Notes under the pieces: generated by a model | The model's input: only the letters and a program-made list of their open reading frames with translations | Told to the model about the DNA's origin: nothing | The model's database searches: none | Program-made: the position numbers and the translations under genes | From: Neostapfia colusana | Taxonomy: Eukaryota; Streptophyta; Magnoliopsida; Poales; Poaceae | Direction of reading: 5' to 3' | Assembly: GCA_030760725.1 (NCBI GenBank) | Contig: JASWHV010000011.1 | Span: 10,317,501-10,381,500, forward strand | DNA: 64,000 nt | Shown here: positions 21,456 through 31,230 of the stretch, piece by piece | How the letters are laid out: each line of letters starts with the position of its first letter | Position numbering within the stretch: the first letter of the stretch is position 1

Positions 21456-24400
21456 TGATCGTGGGGCTGTGCTGCTCACCCAGGAATCGCATTGGGTGGT
21501 ACAGTGATATGCGGCACACAACAGCACACACATAAGGAAAACCGTATCACATAAATCAAATGTGGAAGTGTACAAGTGTTCTTTGTAAATAATTTACATC
21601 AAATAACTACAGCGAAAGAATAGTTTATCTCACATTTATTATCTACTAAGCACTCAAGAAGATGTCCAGACCGCGGACTCTTCTGGCTAGCAACACAAAG
21701 TCATCGGCAGCGGCTGAGTTGTCCATGTGTTAAACGACTCGGAAGTCTCCGAGTCTCACCGGACAACCTCCTCATAAGCATCGATGTTAACCTGCAAAAC
21801 CACTCATATAGCAAGCATGAGCACATAGGTTCAGCAAGACTGATCTGTCTCTTCTATACAAGAAACTCTACATGCACGACAGATTGAAACATGGTAGCTG
21901 AATTTGCATAAAGGACTCACCTACAGTTGATCCTTAACTTTCATAGTTATAGCCTCATTTTAAAGACCTTGAGACGAACAACATCACAACACTACAATCA
22001 AACAAGAAACGCTTTGTTCTGATGCTTCTTGCACGAGGTGATGTAAACTTAATTTGCACTATCTCTAACTAAAACATGGTTGCAATACAAGTTAGATCAT
22101 AATCGTTATCAATTCAAAGTAATTTACTTCAGTTCTTACTACGTCAAGACGCAGTGGCCAAGTATGCTCATATAACCGCGAGCGATGGTGATTCGAACCA
22201 GGACACGCCCTGACTGCACGACATGTACACCCATCTCCTAGTCTCCAGCAGCGAACTCGACCAATGTCACACGCAGCCACCTTTCCAAAGTTCATCCACA
22301 TTTGACAAGGTCCCATCGACCCGAACAGCAAGCTCCCTCAAGGTACATGCCCACAGTGATATGTTCTTGAGCGAGTTACCTCCTGCTGTACTGACGCCGA
22401 AAGCCTAAGCTGATCGGAAAAGTTCCCATGTGGATCTCACGAGGTACATCGGTTTCCTAGGTCCCATATAGCCAATATGTGCTCGGTACACAACTCAAAC
22501 TTGTCCAACAAGGCCAAGTACGGACGGGCCTTAACCGACATAGGCAGGGCTATGCATGCACGGTCCACAGCCTGCTGCATCTCAATCTCCCTGCCTGGTC
22601 TCAATTTCTCACTTGTGAATTTTCCTCAATGATTCTATTCATAACCCGTTCCTGTAAAACCAAGCCCTAATTTCGTGAGTAGATTCCAACTACTCGACTT
22701 CTACCAGTCCTTCCAAAGTAACATTTAGCGTAGCCTAAATCCACTCGAGGAGGTGCTACTCTACCCCTTCTCTCTTAGGTTAATCTGGTCATGCAATTGG
22801 ATTTCATTATCATCTAGACCAAACGCAATCAATATCTCATAGCTATGATATCTATAAATGAAAAGCATTATAAAAATTGCTTGAATGCAATCCGGGGCTT
22901 GTCCGTTTTGCAGGTGACTAGATTATACAATCAGTTAGTGTTGCTGATCTCTTGCGGCTTGATCACATGCTCTCCTTGCTCCTTGATCCACCCTCACTTG
23001 GCTTCACAATTCACCATGTCGATGACTATACGATATGAAATGCATATGTATTTAATTGTAAAGCTTTTGCTAACAAGGTCTAATGACAAGTTAAAAAACT
23101 GAAACTCTGTTTAGGAATTTAAAATGGAACAAGTGCTAGTGGGTGGGGTTGGGTTAAGCCAAAGTGATCAAGTGCCAAGTGTTCTTCCTCATTGGAGTAT
23201 TCCCACCTAAGCAAAGTGTATTCAAAAGTGCTGATATAGAGCTAAATTTTAACTAAAATTTTTCATGTGAGTTCCTTGTCACAAGAAAGTAATATGGACC
23301 ACAAATTAGCATTTTTCACTTCGTAGTTTATTCAGAACAATTCCCTAAGCATTTTGGCTAAAAGGAATTAGTTCTGAAGTAACTTACATGTTCATGTCAA
23401 ACTTAGTGAACTACAATTTCAATTATTGTAGATATAGCCTGCATGAATTTTCCTAGGATTTCTGGAGCTCAGAATTGCCCAGAAATGATTTTTCAAAGCT
23501 AGGACTTTTTCTTGAAAAGTTTCTGTATACATTTGAATTCAGCAGTTTGTATTCTGAATTATCCTAATGAAATCAAATATAAATGAGCTGAAAATTTTAA
23601 GGTAGTTCAATAATATCCTTGGGAATATTCTGGCAAAATTTGAGGATTTGTGGATAAACCAAACTCCCTCTAAAATTCTTTTACTGAAAAGATTCAAAGA
23701 ATTTTCTAGAATTGATTATTGACTTTCATACAAATTAGTTGCCCATTTGGATAGAGTTTTTCAATCTGAACCTAACACAATTTGAATCACCTAATTTGGA
23801 GTTTTCTAGCAAAAGTTATGCCCTTCTAAATTTTGCACCAAATTTGCAATTCAAATTAATCCGGGGAAAACTTCAAATGTCTGACAGTGGGTCACGGGGT
23901 GACGTGGTAATTTCTCAGAGCAACCACCCCGCAGTCCACAGCTTTTCCCTGTGTGGTCACACTGGACCCCGACTCCACAGACAATCCTTCAGTGAAAAAC
24001 CCTCTCACTGACAGTGGGCCTGGCCCCTTCTTCTGCCTCTCGCTATTCCCACGCGTCCGCGCCCGGAGCTTGCCGGAGCTCATCGGAGCTCGGTCTCCCG
24101 ACCTCCTCCCGTGCTCCCACTCGCCGCCAAGACCTCATTCAACCCGAGGAACGCTCTGGTGTAGTTTCCCCGAGCCGGCAAAGCCTCCAACCTAGCTCGC
24201 AGCGTGCGGTGGCTAGAACCCGATTCTAGTGATGTCGCCCCGACGGTCTAACCCATAGAACCTTCGGATTCCAAGCCCTAGAGCACCGGTGTGACATGAA
24301 GAAGCTCAATCTACACGCCCCTTAGCTCGGGAGAGGCTCTAAAGGTGATATCACCCTGCGCCCGACGGTGTAATCATGTTTGATCGTCGAAAAATCTCAA

Positions 24401-25693
24401 AATAGGCCGGCTACTTGCAGTTTTGTGCTAGAGTTGCGAAGAGGAAAGATACCCTATCAAGTCTAGCTCGTGTGTGCTCAGTTTGGTGAACTCTAAATGA
24501 ATACCTAGCGTGAATTTGAAGATTTCTTACCCGACACTCGGTTTGCACCGACGGGAGAAAGAATCCGAAACTTGTCGTCGTCGATCAACAACTCGGGCTG
24601 AGTTTTGGAGGTGAGCTGCACGAAGGTTCAGCGCCTCTGTGGGCGTTCTTGCTCAGGCATGACAAGTGCTGAGTTGAGCTGTCCACGGCAGACCAAAACG
24701 GCGGAGGTTTTTGGCCGCCGCAAGACAATGGCGTTCTCAGCAGGGGAAGGCCCAAACTCGCTCGGTGACTCATTGAGGATGTAAAGGAAAGGTCTCCGGT
24801 GCCGTTTTGCCAGTCAGAGACCTCCGTTCGCGGGAGCTCGTCGGTTCCCGATCGATCAATGAAGTGGCGGATTGTGGAGGCTCTGTTTCTTGCATGATGG
24901 AGAAAGACAGAGGCAAAGCTTCGGTGTTGTTGGCAAAAGTAACACGCATGAGGTGAAAAGATCGCAGCTGAGGCGGTTTGGGGTGAGCTGGGGTCGACCG
25001 AGACATCGAGCGCTCGTGCTGGCTCCTCTTTTTGCGTTCTGAGTGTTCAGCAGAAGCAAACACAGAGATGAATGACTGAAACTTCAGTGGCAAGTCTTAA
25101 CCAGCCCAATGACAGATGGGTCCCACAAGTTAGCCCCCTCTTATCCTCTAATAGATCTCAATTTTTGGCAATAACCAAATTCAATTGTTAGAAGCCCGAA
25201 TCTGAACAGCATTGGATAATTGTGAAGTTTCATCCAAATTCAAATTTGAATTTGAATTCCTATGCAATTTAAAGTCCTCTTTTAAATGGATAGCAAAACA
25301 TCTCCAAAATGCATCAAACTTTGCATACCCACTAATTTGGACCTAAGGAATTCAAATATGAAACCTGATTTTTAGTTTAGCTGCAGCAAATGGGATTTTT
25401 GACACAACAATTTGCATTTCTATTGTGTTGCCCTCATTTGAAGATTTAATTGAACAAATTGAGTTCAAAAGCTGATTTGAAACTTTCTCTTGCATAAGAT
25501 AACTTCACATCTGTGGTTTTAAATGCACCTTGGTTCCAAGCAAACAATTAAACATTTAAGCTTGTATGGAGAGAGCTCTCATGTGCACCATCACATGTGA
25601 AAAAGTTTTAACAATTCCTAATTTTCACAAACTTGAAACCAAATGGCATTCAAACTTTGTTCATTTGTATTCAAAATTTTTGGGACCTTTACA
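21456..25693 (-). mobile_element. 3' LTR of gypsy element F
   Basis: On the minus strand it begins TGTAAAGGTCCC at 25693, right after a polypurine tract, and ends CACGATCA at 21456, next to the E leader. It is 4238 bp, family of A, C and J. It contains a TATA variant TATATGAG (21803-21810), the hairpin GAGTAG...CTACTC (22677-22695), a decayed form of the 28-bp palindrome (near 23519) and a GC-rich core (24000-25070). Internal ORFs, some over 100 codons near 24800-25090, lie in the GC-rich core and are not genes. Confidence 0.87.
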
Positions 25694-25707
25694 TCTCCCC
25701 TTAAAAG
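25694..25707 (-). other. Polypurine tract of element F
   Basis: Minus strand CTTTTAAGGGGAGA directly before the LTR start TGTAAAGG. It is the site where second-strand cDNA priming begins. J has the same arrangement at 57714-57728. Confidence 0.8.
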
Positions 25708-25752
25708 AATCTCGTCCCGAGATTACAAAATAAGAACGAGATGGGAGGGTAA

Positions 25753-26415
25753 TTACAAAGTATATGACAAAAGTTCCGGATAGTTCTTGTGGATATAATC
25801 TTCACTTTCCCACATCGACTCTTCCACGGTATGATTACTCCACAGCACTTTGTAAAATGTCAATGTCCGATTCCGGGTGATGCGTGTCTTCTCATCGATA
25901 CTCTGAATGGGTTGTCGGTATATGTGAGATCTGGTTTCAACTCGTCGATGTCTTCGGTGTGTACAGCAGAGGTACATTTGAGACACTTCTGCAGCTGTGA
26001 CAAATGAAATATGTCATGAATACCAGCAAGGTTTGCCGGTAGTTCTGGTAGGCTACGGTTCCACACTTCTCTGTGATGGCAAACGGATCGATGAATTGGG
26101 GAGCAAGTTTCCCCTTGACACCAAACCGATGAATTCTTTTTATCGGAGATACACAAAGATACACATGCTCTCCGACGTCCCAATGCAGCGGAAAACTTGA
26201 GACACTTACGCAGCCGGGACACGTGGAATATGTCGTGAATACCGGCAAGGCTTGCCGGTAGTTCCAGCCGGTAGGCTACAGTCCCGCACTTCTACGTGAT
26301 GGCAAAGGGACCAATGAATCGGGGAGCAACTTTCCCCTTGAAACTGAACCAATGAATCCCTTTCATCGGAGACACACGAAGATACACGTGCTCTCAGACG
26401 TCAAAATACCGCAGA
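25753..26415 (-). pseudogene. Element F integrase C-terminus and chromodomain-like tail
   Basis: Three frames carry the pieces. The last 80 codons (to 25753) read IDEKTRITRNRTLTFYKVLWSNHT followed by a Trp-Glu-rich end, ESMWESEDYIHKNYPELL, which has the look of a chromodomain used by chromoviruses to target chromatin. Upstream is the GIHDIFHLSQLQKCLK block typical of the integrase C-terminus. This part is a 219-bp tandem duplication (25978-26196 and 26197-26415), so the GIHDIFHxSQL region occurs twice. Several frameshifts prevent function. Confidence 0.8.
25978..26415. repeat. 219-bp tandem duplication in the integrase C-terminus
   Basis: The block starting TTGAGACACTT recurs at 26197, exactly 219 bp on. 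Both copies continue through CTGCCGGTAG-like, AATTGGGGAGCAAGTTTCCCC-like and CGGAGA(T/C)ACAC(A/G)AAGATACAC blocks. By eye they differ at roughly one base in six to eight, so the event is old or arose by recombination between diverged copies. The period is a multiple of three. Confidence 0.85.
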
Positions 26416-27180
26416 TGACGCCTCTGATCTGCGTAGCTCTTTTGATGAGATTAAGCAGCTTTGAGGTTCTCTTGTACTATCCGAACTCTTTCTTCGGCTT
26501 CATTGACAAGATCAACCCCGAACGTTACTCGCTCACCGGATTCGCACCAATTCAATGGTGTACGGCACTTCCGGCTGTAGAGAGCTTCATATGGTGCCAT
26601 TTTGATGCTCGTTTGATAAACGTTGTTGTATGAGAACTCCACCAACGGTAAGTGATCATCCCAGTTCTTACCATGGTGGATGGCACACGCTCTTAGCATA
26701 TATTCATGTATTTGATTCACCCTCTCAGTTTTCCCACCGGTTTGAGGGTGATACATGGAGCATCGAATCTATTTGGTTCCCAAGGATGCGTGTAGCTGTT
26801 CCAAGAAATGGGCTACGAACAGTGATCCTCTGTCGGAGACAATGGTACGGGGAACTCCATGTGGGCACAAGATTCGTGCTATGTACAACTCCGCATACTT
26901 CTTTACGTTGTATCTGGTATCCATAGGGATGAAGTCTGCTGATTTGGTTAACCGGTCAAAGATTACCAAAATTGAATCATTTGGTGGGAGGTCATTGCCA
27001 ACCCGATGATGAAATCCATACTCAAGTCTTCCCACTTCCATGCCTGTATTTGCAATTGTTGCAACAGGCCCGACTTCTTCATATGGTCGGCCTTTACTCT
27101 TCGACACGTATCACATTCCGAGACATATTTGGCTATCTCTGGTTTCATACGTGTCCACCAAAATTTCTTCCGTAGATCTT
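26416..27180 (-). pseudogene. Element F integrase, zinc finger and DDE core
   Basis: Fragments in order of translation: the second half of the HHCC finger (ECDTCRRVKADH), the first catalytic block (WEDLSMDFIIGL), DRLTKSADFIPM, then HGVPRTIVSDRGSLFVAHFLEQLH with the second Asp, and YHPQTGGKTERVNQ with the catalytic Glu, followed by WDDHLPLVEFSYNN and APYEALYSRKCRTPL. The pieces lie in at least two frames. The three catalytic residues are still readable. Integrase would join cDNA ends to chromosomal DNA in the nucleus. Confidence 0.85.
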
Positions 27181-28110
27181 AGTACATTTTATTTCTGCCT
27201 GGATGAATGGAAAATTTGGACAAATGAGCTTCATCAAAATTTTCTTCCGTAGTCTGATATACCGGGCTACTACTATCCGGTCATTGAACCATAATGTACC
27301 CTGCTAGTCTTTCTGAAAGCACTTCATTTCTCCGTTGCCTATTCTCCGCCATATGTGAGACATACCCTTATATTTTCTTTCAGCCTCAATGATCTCCTCT
27401 CGGATTGTAGGAATGAGAGCAAGATTATAGAGGGATACATACGGGATGACACGGAGGCTTGGTTCTTCATCATCCATTTCAGAAATAGTCAAGTGGTGGA
27501 CATACACCTTACGACTGAGTGCATCGGCGACCACATTCACCTTTCCCGGATGATAATGAATCTCAAGTTCATAATATTTAATGAGCTCTAACCATCTTTG
27601 TTGCCTCATGTTCAATTCTTTCTGAGTGAAGATGTATTTCAAGCTCTTGTGGTCGGTGTAGAGGTGTACAAGATTTCCGAGCAAGTAATGCCTTCACATA
27701 TTCAAAGCAAGGACCACGGTAGCTAAGCAAGATCATGAGTCAGATAATGCTGCTCAGGGTTTCGGAGTTGACGAGATCCATATGTGACCACTCGTCCTTC
27801 TTGCATCAGCATGCAGCCAAGACCGATGCCAGATGCATCGCAACAAACGTCAAATGGCTTTGTCTTATCCGACTGAGCAAGAACTGGTGCTGTTGTGAGA
27901 TGCTTTACTAAAGTCTTCGAGGCTTGTTCACATGCAGCAACCCATACAAATTTGGTACACTTTTTCAATAGTTCCATCATTGGTTTAGCGATTTTGGAGA
28001 AGCTCGTAATGAACCTCCGGTAATAACCCGCTAAAACAAGGAAGCTTCGGATTTCATGTACAGTCTTTTGGTTGCTCCCATTTATGCACATGGATAATCT
28101 TACTCCGATC
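27181..28110 (-). pseudogene. Element F RNase H and connection domain
   Basis: The RNase H half of Pol is split over two frames. 27723-28091 encodes EIRSFLVLAGYYRRFI (RT thumb), WVAACEQASKTLVKHLTTAPVL and KPFDVCCDASGIGLGC, with the first catalytic Asp. 27304-27684 encodes LVHLYTDHKSLKYIFTQ (later Asp) and ELEIHYHPGKVNVVADALSRK. A frameshift between them lies near 27690-27720. The domain would degrade the RNA of the RNA/DNA hybrid during reverse transcription. Confidence 0.85.
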
Positions 28111-28656
28111 TACAGCGATGCCGTCGCTGAAATAATGTGTCCGAGAAAAGGTACTTGATTAATCAAGAATTCACACTTGCTGAATTTTGCATAGAGCTTC
28201 TGATCTCGCAATCTTTGCAGCACAATAAGCAGATGCTCAGCATGTTCTTCTTCTGACTTGGAGTACACCAAGATGTCGTCGATAAAGACAACGACAAATT
28301 ATCCAACTCCGGCATGAACACTGAATTCATCTGGTACATAAAGTGTGCCGGAGCGTTGGTCAACCCAAAAGACATAACGCTCGTATAAACAGTATCTCGT
28401 CGAGAATGCCGTCTTCGGAATTAAGAGGATGATAATAAACACAAAGCCATAGCGTTTCATCCTTCTTGTTGACAAACAATGCTGAACAACCCCAAGGTGA
28501 CAAACTCGGTCGTATGAAGCCCTTGCTCATTAGATCATTAAGCCGTGTCTTCAATTCTGCCAGTTCATTGGGTGTCATCTTGTACGGCCTTCGTGAAATG
28601 GGTGTCGTTCCTTGCGCAAGTTCAATCTTGAACTCTACGTCACGTCCGGGAGGCAT
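28111..28656 (-). pseudogene. Element F reverse transcriptase with internal deletion
   Basis: The entry is FKIELAQGTTPISRRPYKMTPNELAELK followed by GFIRPSLSPWGCSALFVNKKDETL. Near 28420 the frame runs from the PLN motif straight into SEDG, whereas J has about 50 more residues there (compare 54875-54990), so roughly 150 bp of the palm are deleted. MSFGLTNAPAHF follows in another frame. The catalytic FIDD block is recognisable at about 28270-28290 but is again frameshifted. Confidence 0.82.
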
Positions 28657-29445
28657 GCGGGCATGCCCGGTAATTCATCGTGAAACACATCCGGATATTC
28701 ACGGACCACCAGAATGTCCTCTATCTTTACAGTTTCTGAGTGGTTCAATGCTGCAATCTTTTGCCGACTGGTGCTCAGAAATAATATATGAAGACCATGC
28801 TGTGGGGAATTGAGCTCAACGGTTCGGGAACTGATGTTGAGAACGGCACTGTGGTAATTCAACCATGACATACCCAAAATAATTTCGATCTTCAAACCCC
28901 CGAGTATAATGAGGGTTGTGGGGTATATTCCCCCCCCAAACAAAGAGGTGTTCGGGACACAGCATCGCTTGCTGAAATGCTGCCCTTGGGCGAATATATG
29001 AGGTACTGGCTCTTTGTAAAAGCGGTTTGAAGCTGATGTTGAGTCACAAAAGATTGGTTAATAAAGTTGTGTGTGGCACTAAAATAAAAAGAACTAAAAC
29101 CGGTAGCTGATTCAGAGAAAACATCCCTGCTAACGCGGCTTCTCCTTCCAAAACATCATCAATCACTGTGTAGTGAATTCTACCCCTTGTCTGCCCTATT
29201 TTCTGCAGATTTAGATACGGGTCTGAATATTGCAAATATGATGACCCGCAGCCTTGAATTCCCTCCGGACAATACATAGCATAATGGCCCATATGACCAC
29301 ATGTGAAACACGGATGTCTCTCCGATGCTTCGCTGACTTGTGGTTGGAAGTTAGGTACATATGGCTGCAGCGATGGAGCACAAAAAACCGTCTGATGCAG
29401 CTGCTGTGGAGGTGGTGCAAGTTGTGGTACTTGACCAGCAATCAA
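28657..29445 (-). pseudogene. Element F Gag end, zinc knuckle and protease
   Basis: 29044-29445 encodes a Pro/Gln-rich stretch, a nucleocapsid knuckle CFTCGHMGHYAMYC (C-x2-C-x4-H-x4-C complete) and the run-up to the protease (VIDDVLEGEAALAGM). The protease Asp motif expected after LPVLVLF is altered, since the frame goes to ILVPHT. 28657-28943, in another frame, carries the end of the protease (IYPTTLIILGGLKIEIILGMSWLNYHSAVLN) and EDILVVREYPDVF. The domain order matches J (53990-54620). Confidence 0.82.
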
Positions 29446-29760
29446 CCTCTGAGGAGTTGATCGTACAGGTGGCCTTCATATTTCACCGGATAGCGTTTGG
29501 TACACCAAATGGTATTTTTGGGGTGCATAACTTGTGCTGGCCTGCACGATATCACTCATTTTTCTTTTCTCTGCTTGCCACTCGAGTGTCGGCTTTTCTT
29601 GTATGAGAGCCACATTGACCATGTCGGTGTAATTGCCTTTGTTGAACACGGCTAATTTCTCCTGCAATATAGCACTCAGGCCATAGAATAAATAGTCACA
29701 CCGTGCCTCTTCTATCACCACATATTCGGGAGCGTATTGAGCCAAATGGTTAAATCTTTT
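29446..29760 (-). pseudogene. Element F Gag core, C-terminal half
   Basis: It encodes AQYAPEYVVIEEARCDYLFYGLSAILQEKLAVFNKGNYTDMVNVALIQE, the second half of the gag core. It stops at the insertion site of element G; the first half continues at 40956. The five bases 29756-29760 (CTTTT) are one of the two target copies of G. Confidence 0.88.
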
Positions 29761-30049
29761 TGTAAGTGCATCTAGGATATCCCTTGTGGGTTTTGGCTAA
29801 TTGATGACGAACATATGAGATCCTAATGAAACTATTAAGATGATTGTAGGATAAACAAAGTGAACTGGCTCGTCACACACACAAAAAGGTGAAAAATAGA
29901 GTGGTGCCCGAAAAGGAAGAAGTTAGTGAAATTTAGAGAAGCAAAGTAGATATAAATGTATAGGTGGTGTGTGAGAGAGACACATCCCAAGAGCTCATGA
30001 CTTTGCGTAGGGGTAAGGGGTTTAAAAATCAACTAAAATCCACTGAAAA

Positions 30050-30392
30050 CCGGACTAGTCCGTTCATGGACCGGACTAGTCCCTTTAACTTTCTGAAAGA
30101 CGCAAACATAGTGCACCGGACTAGTCCGCCTTGTGAACCGGACTAGTCCGGTCAGGTCACTGGAACGCAACCGGACAAGTCAGGTTTTAGACCAGACTAG
30201 TCCGGTCATGTCTCTGTTGTCCTCCTTAGAGGACTACGGACTAGTCCATCCAGCAACAGGACTAGTCCGCTAAAGTTTATGAAAACCCATCTCACATAGT
30301 ACCGGACAAGTCCGGTTTGTGGACCGGACTAGTCCGGTTAACCCACTGGAAGTAGGCCGGACAAGTCCGATCATATACCCGACTAGTCCGGT
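30050..30392. repeat. Palindrome array CCGGACTAGTCCGG in the 5' LTR
   Basis: Twelve imperfectly spaced copies, 18-40 bp apart, alternate between two forms: CCGGACTAGTCCGG (perfect 14-bp palindrome) and CCGGACAAGTCCGG. Some are decayed (CCAGACTAGTCCGG, CGGACTAGTCCA). Spacers are short and A/T or mixed. The array lies just upstream of the TATA box (30428), where a U3 regulatory region is expected. The same array is in the 3' LTR (39814-40155). Confidence 0.92.
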
Positions 30393-30427
30393 AGTAGGTT
30401 TAACAACGGAAACTTTTTGGAAAAGCC

Positions 30428-30436
30428 TATAAAAAG
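30428..30436 (+). promoter_or_regulatory. TATA box in the 5' LTR of G
   Basis: TATAAAAAG, about 40 bp after the last U3 palindrome. The equivalent in the 3' LTR is 40192-40200. RNA start is inferred about 30 bp downstream. Confidence 0.65.
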
Positions 30437-31178
30437 AGGTCCTTCGGCTTTTCCCCAAGAACACACGACTCATACTGTCAAAACTTGAAACCCTAGCGCC
30501 GCCACCTGTCCCAAGAGCCCAAAAACACATCTCCGCACACATCTAAGGTGCAAAAAGTGAAGATCAATAAAATACTTGGATTTGGGATTGGGAGATCGTC
30601 GTTCCTCTGTTGTGAGCTCTTGGGGTTTGATCTCTCTACACTCATATTCTGAATGGTAATCTTTTTGAGTGTATTTGATCAATTCTCATTGTAATTCTTG
30701 TCGGAGCCCTCAACGTGTGAGGTAGCCCCATAAAAACGGTGATTACACTTGATAGTGAAGTCAAGTCGGCCTGTGTGGTGACTTGAAGAGGAAAAGGGTT
30801 GAGAACCCGGCTCTGTGTGAGCTTCCTCAACGAGGACGTAGATCTCTTGGTGAGATCGAACCTCGGTAAAAATTCGTGTCTTTTGTCTCTCATTTGGTTT
30901 ACATCTTGACACATGAGATTACTAGTTTGCTAGTCATCGTTTGAGTTCTTTACAAGTTTGCACGTGCATCCATACTATAAATTTAAGTTATAAAAACTAT
31001 TCCGCTGCTATAAGATAAAACTTGTGAGACACACTTAATCAACTCAAACAATTCAGCACACCGGACTAGTCCGCCCACACAACCGGACTAGTCCGGTCAG
31101 TCAAATTTCTAACAACTTTATTAAGTGTGCAGGAATTCTTTAAAGGCCTATTCACCCCCCCTCTAGGCCACATTCAAT

Positions 31179-31190
31179 TGGTATCAGAGC
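31179..31190 (+). other. Primer binding site of element G
   Basis: TGGTATCAGAGC two bases after the LTR end, complementary to the methionine tRNA 3' end. Confidence 0.88.
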
Positions 31191-31230
31191 CAAGTTCTCC
31201 ATCAACGAGACTCACATCTCGGAGAGATCA

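Larger units (their letters stand above)
29761..31176 (+). repeat. 5' LTR of element G
   Basis: It starts TGTAAGTGCATCTAGG and ends GGCCACATTCA. It has 12 copies of the CCGGAC-type palindrome in U3 (30050-30392) and two more near the 3' end (31062-31100), a TATA box at 30428, and the AATTCTTTAAAGGCCTATTC block near the end. It differs from the 3' LTR by three indels (3, 1 and 9 bp) and about 18 substitutions. Confidence 0.93.

Noticed and set aside
24585..25093. Minus-strand ORFs of 62-107 codons near the U3 start of F
   Set aside because: GC-rich LTR core sequence without motif. The frame is not present in LTRs A or C.
21456..25693. This LTR as the 5' LTR of element E
   Set aside because: Its right end directly abuts a PPT and integrase of F, and no PBS lies between it and the E gag.
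30050..30392. CRISPR-like array of short repeats
   Set aside because: Repeats are palindromes with variable centres and irregular spacers, inside a eukaryotic LTR and repeated in the other LTR.
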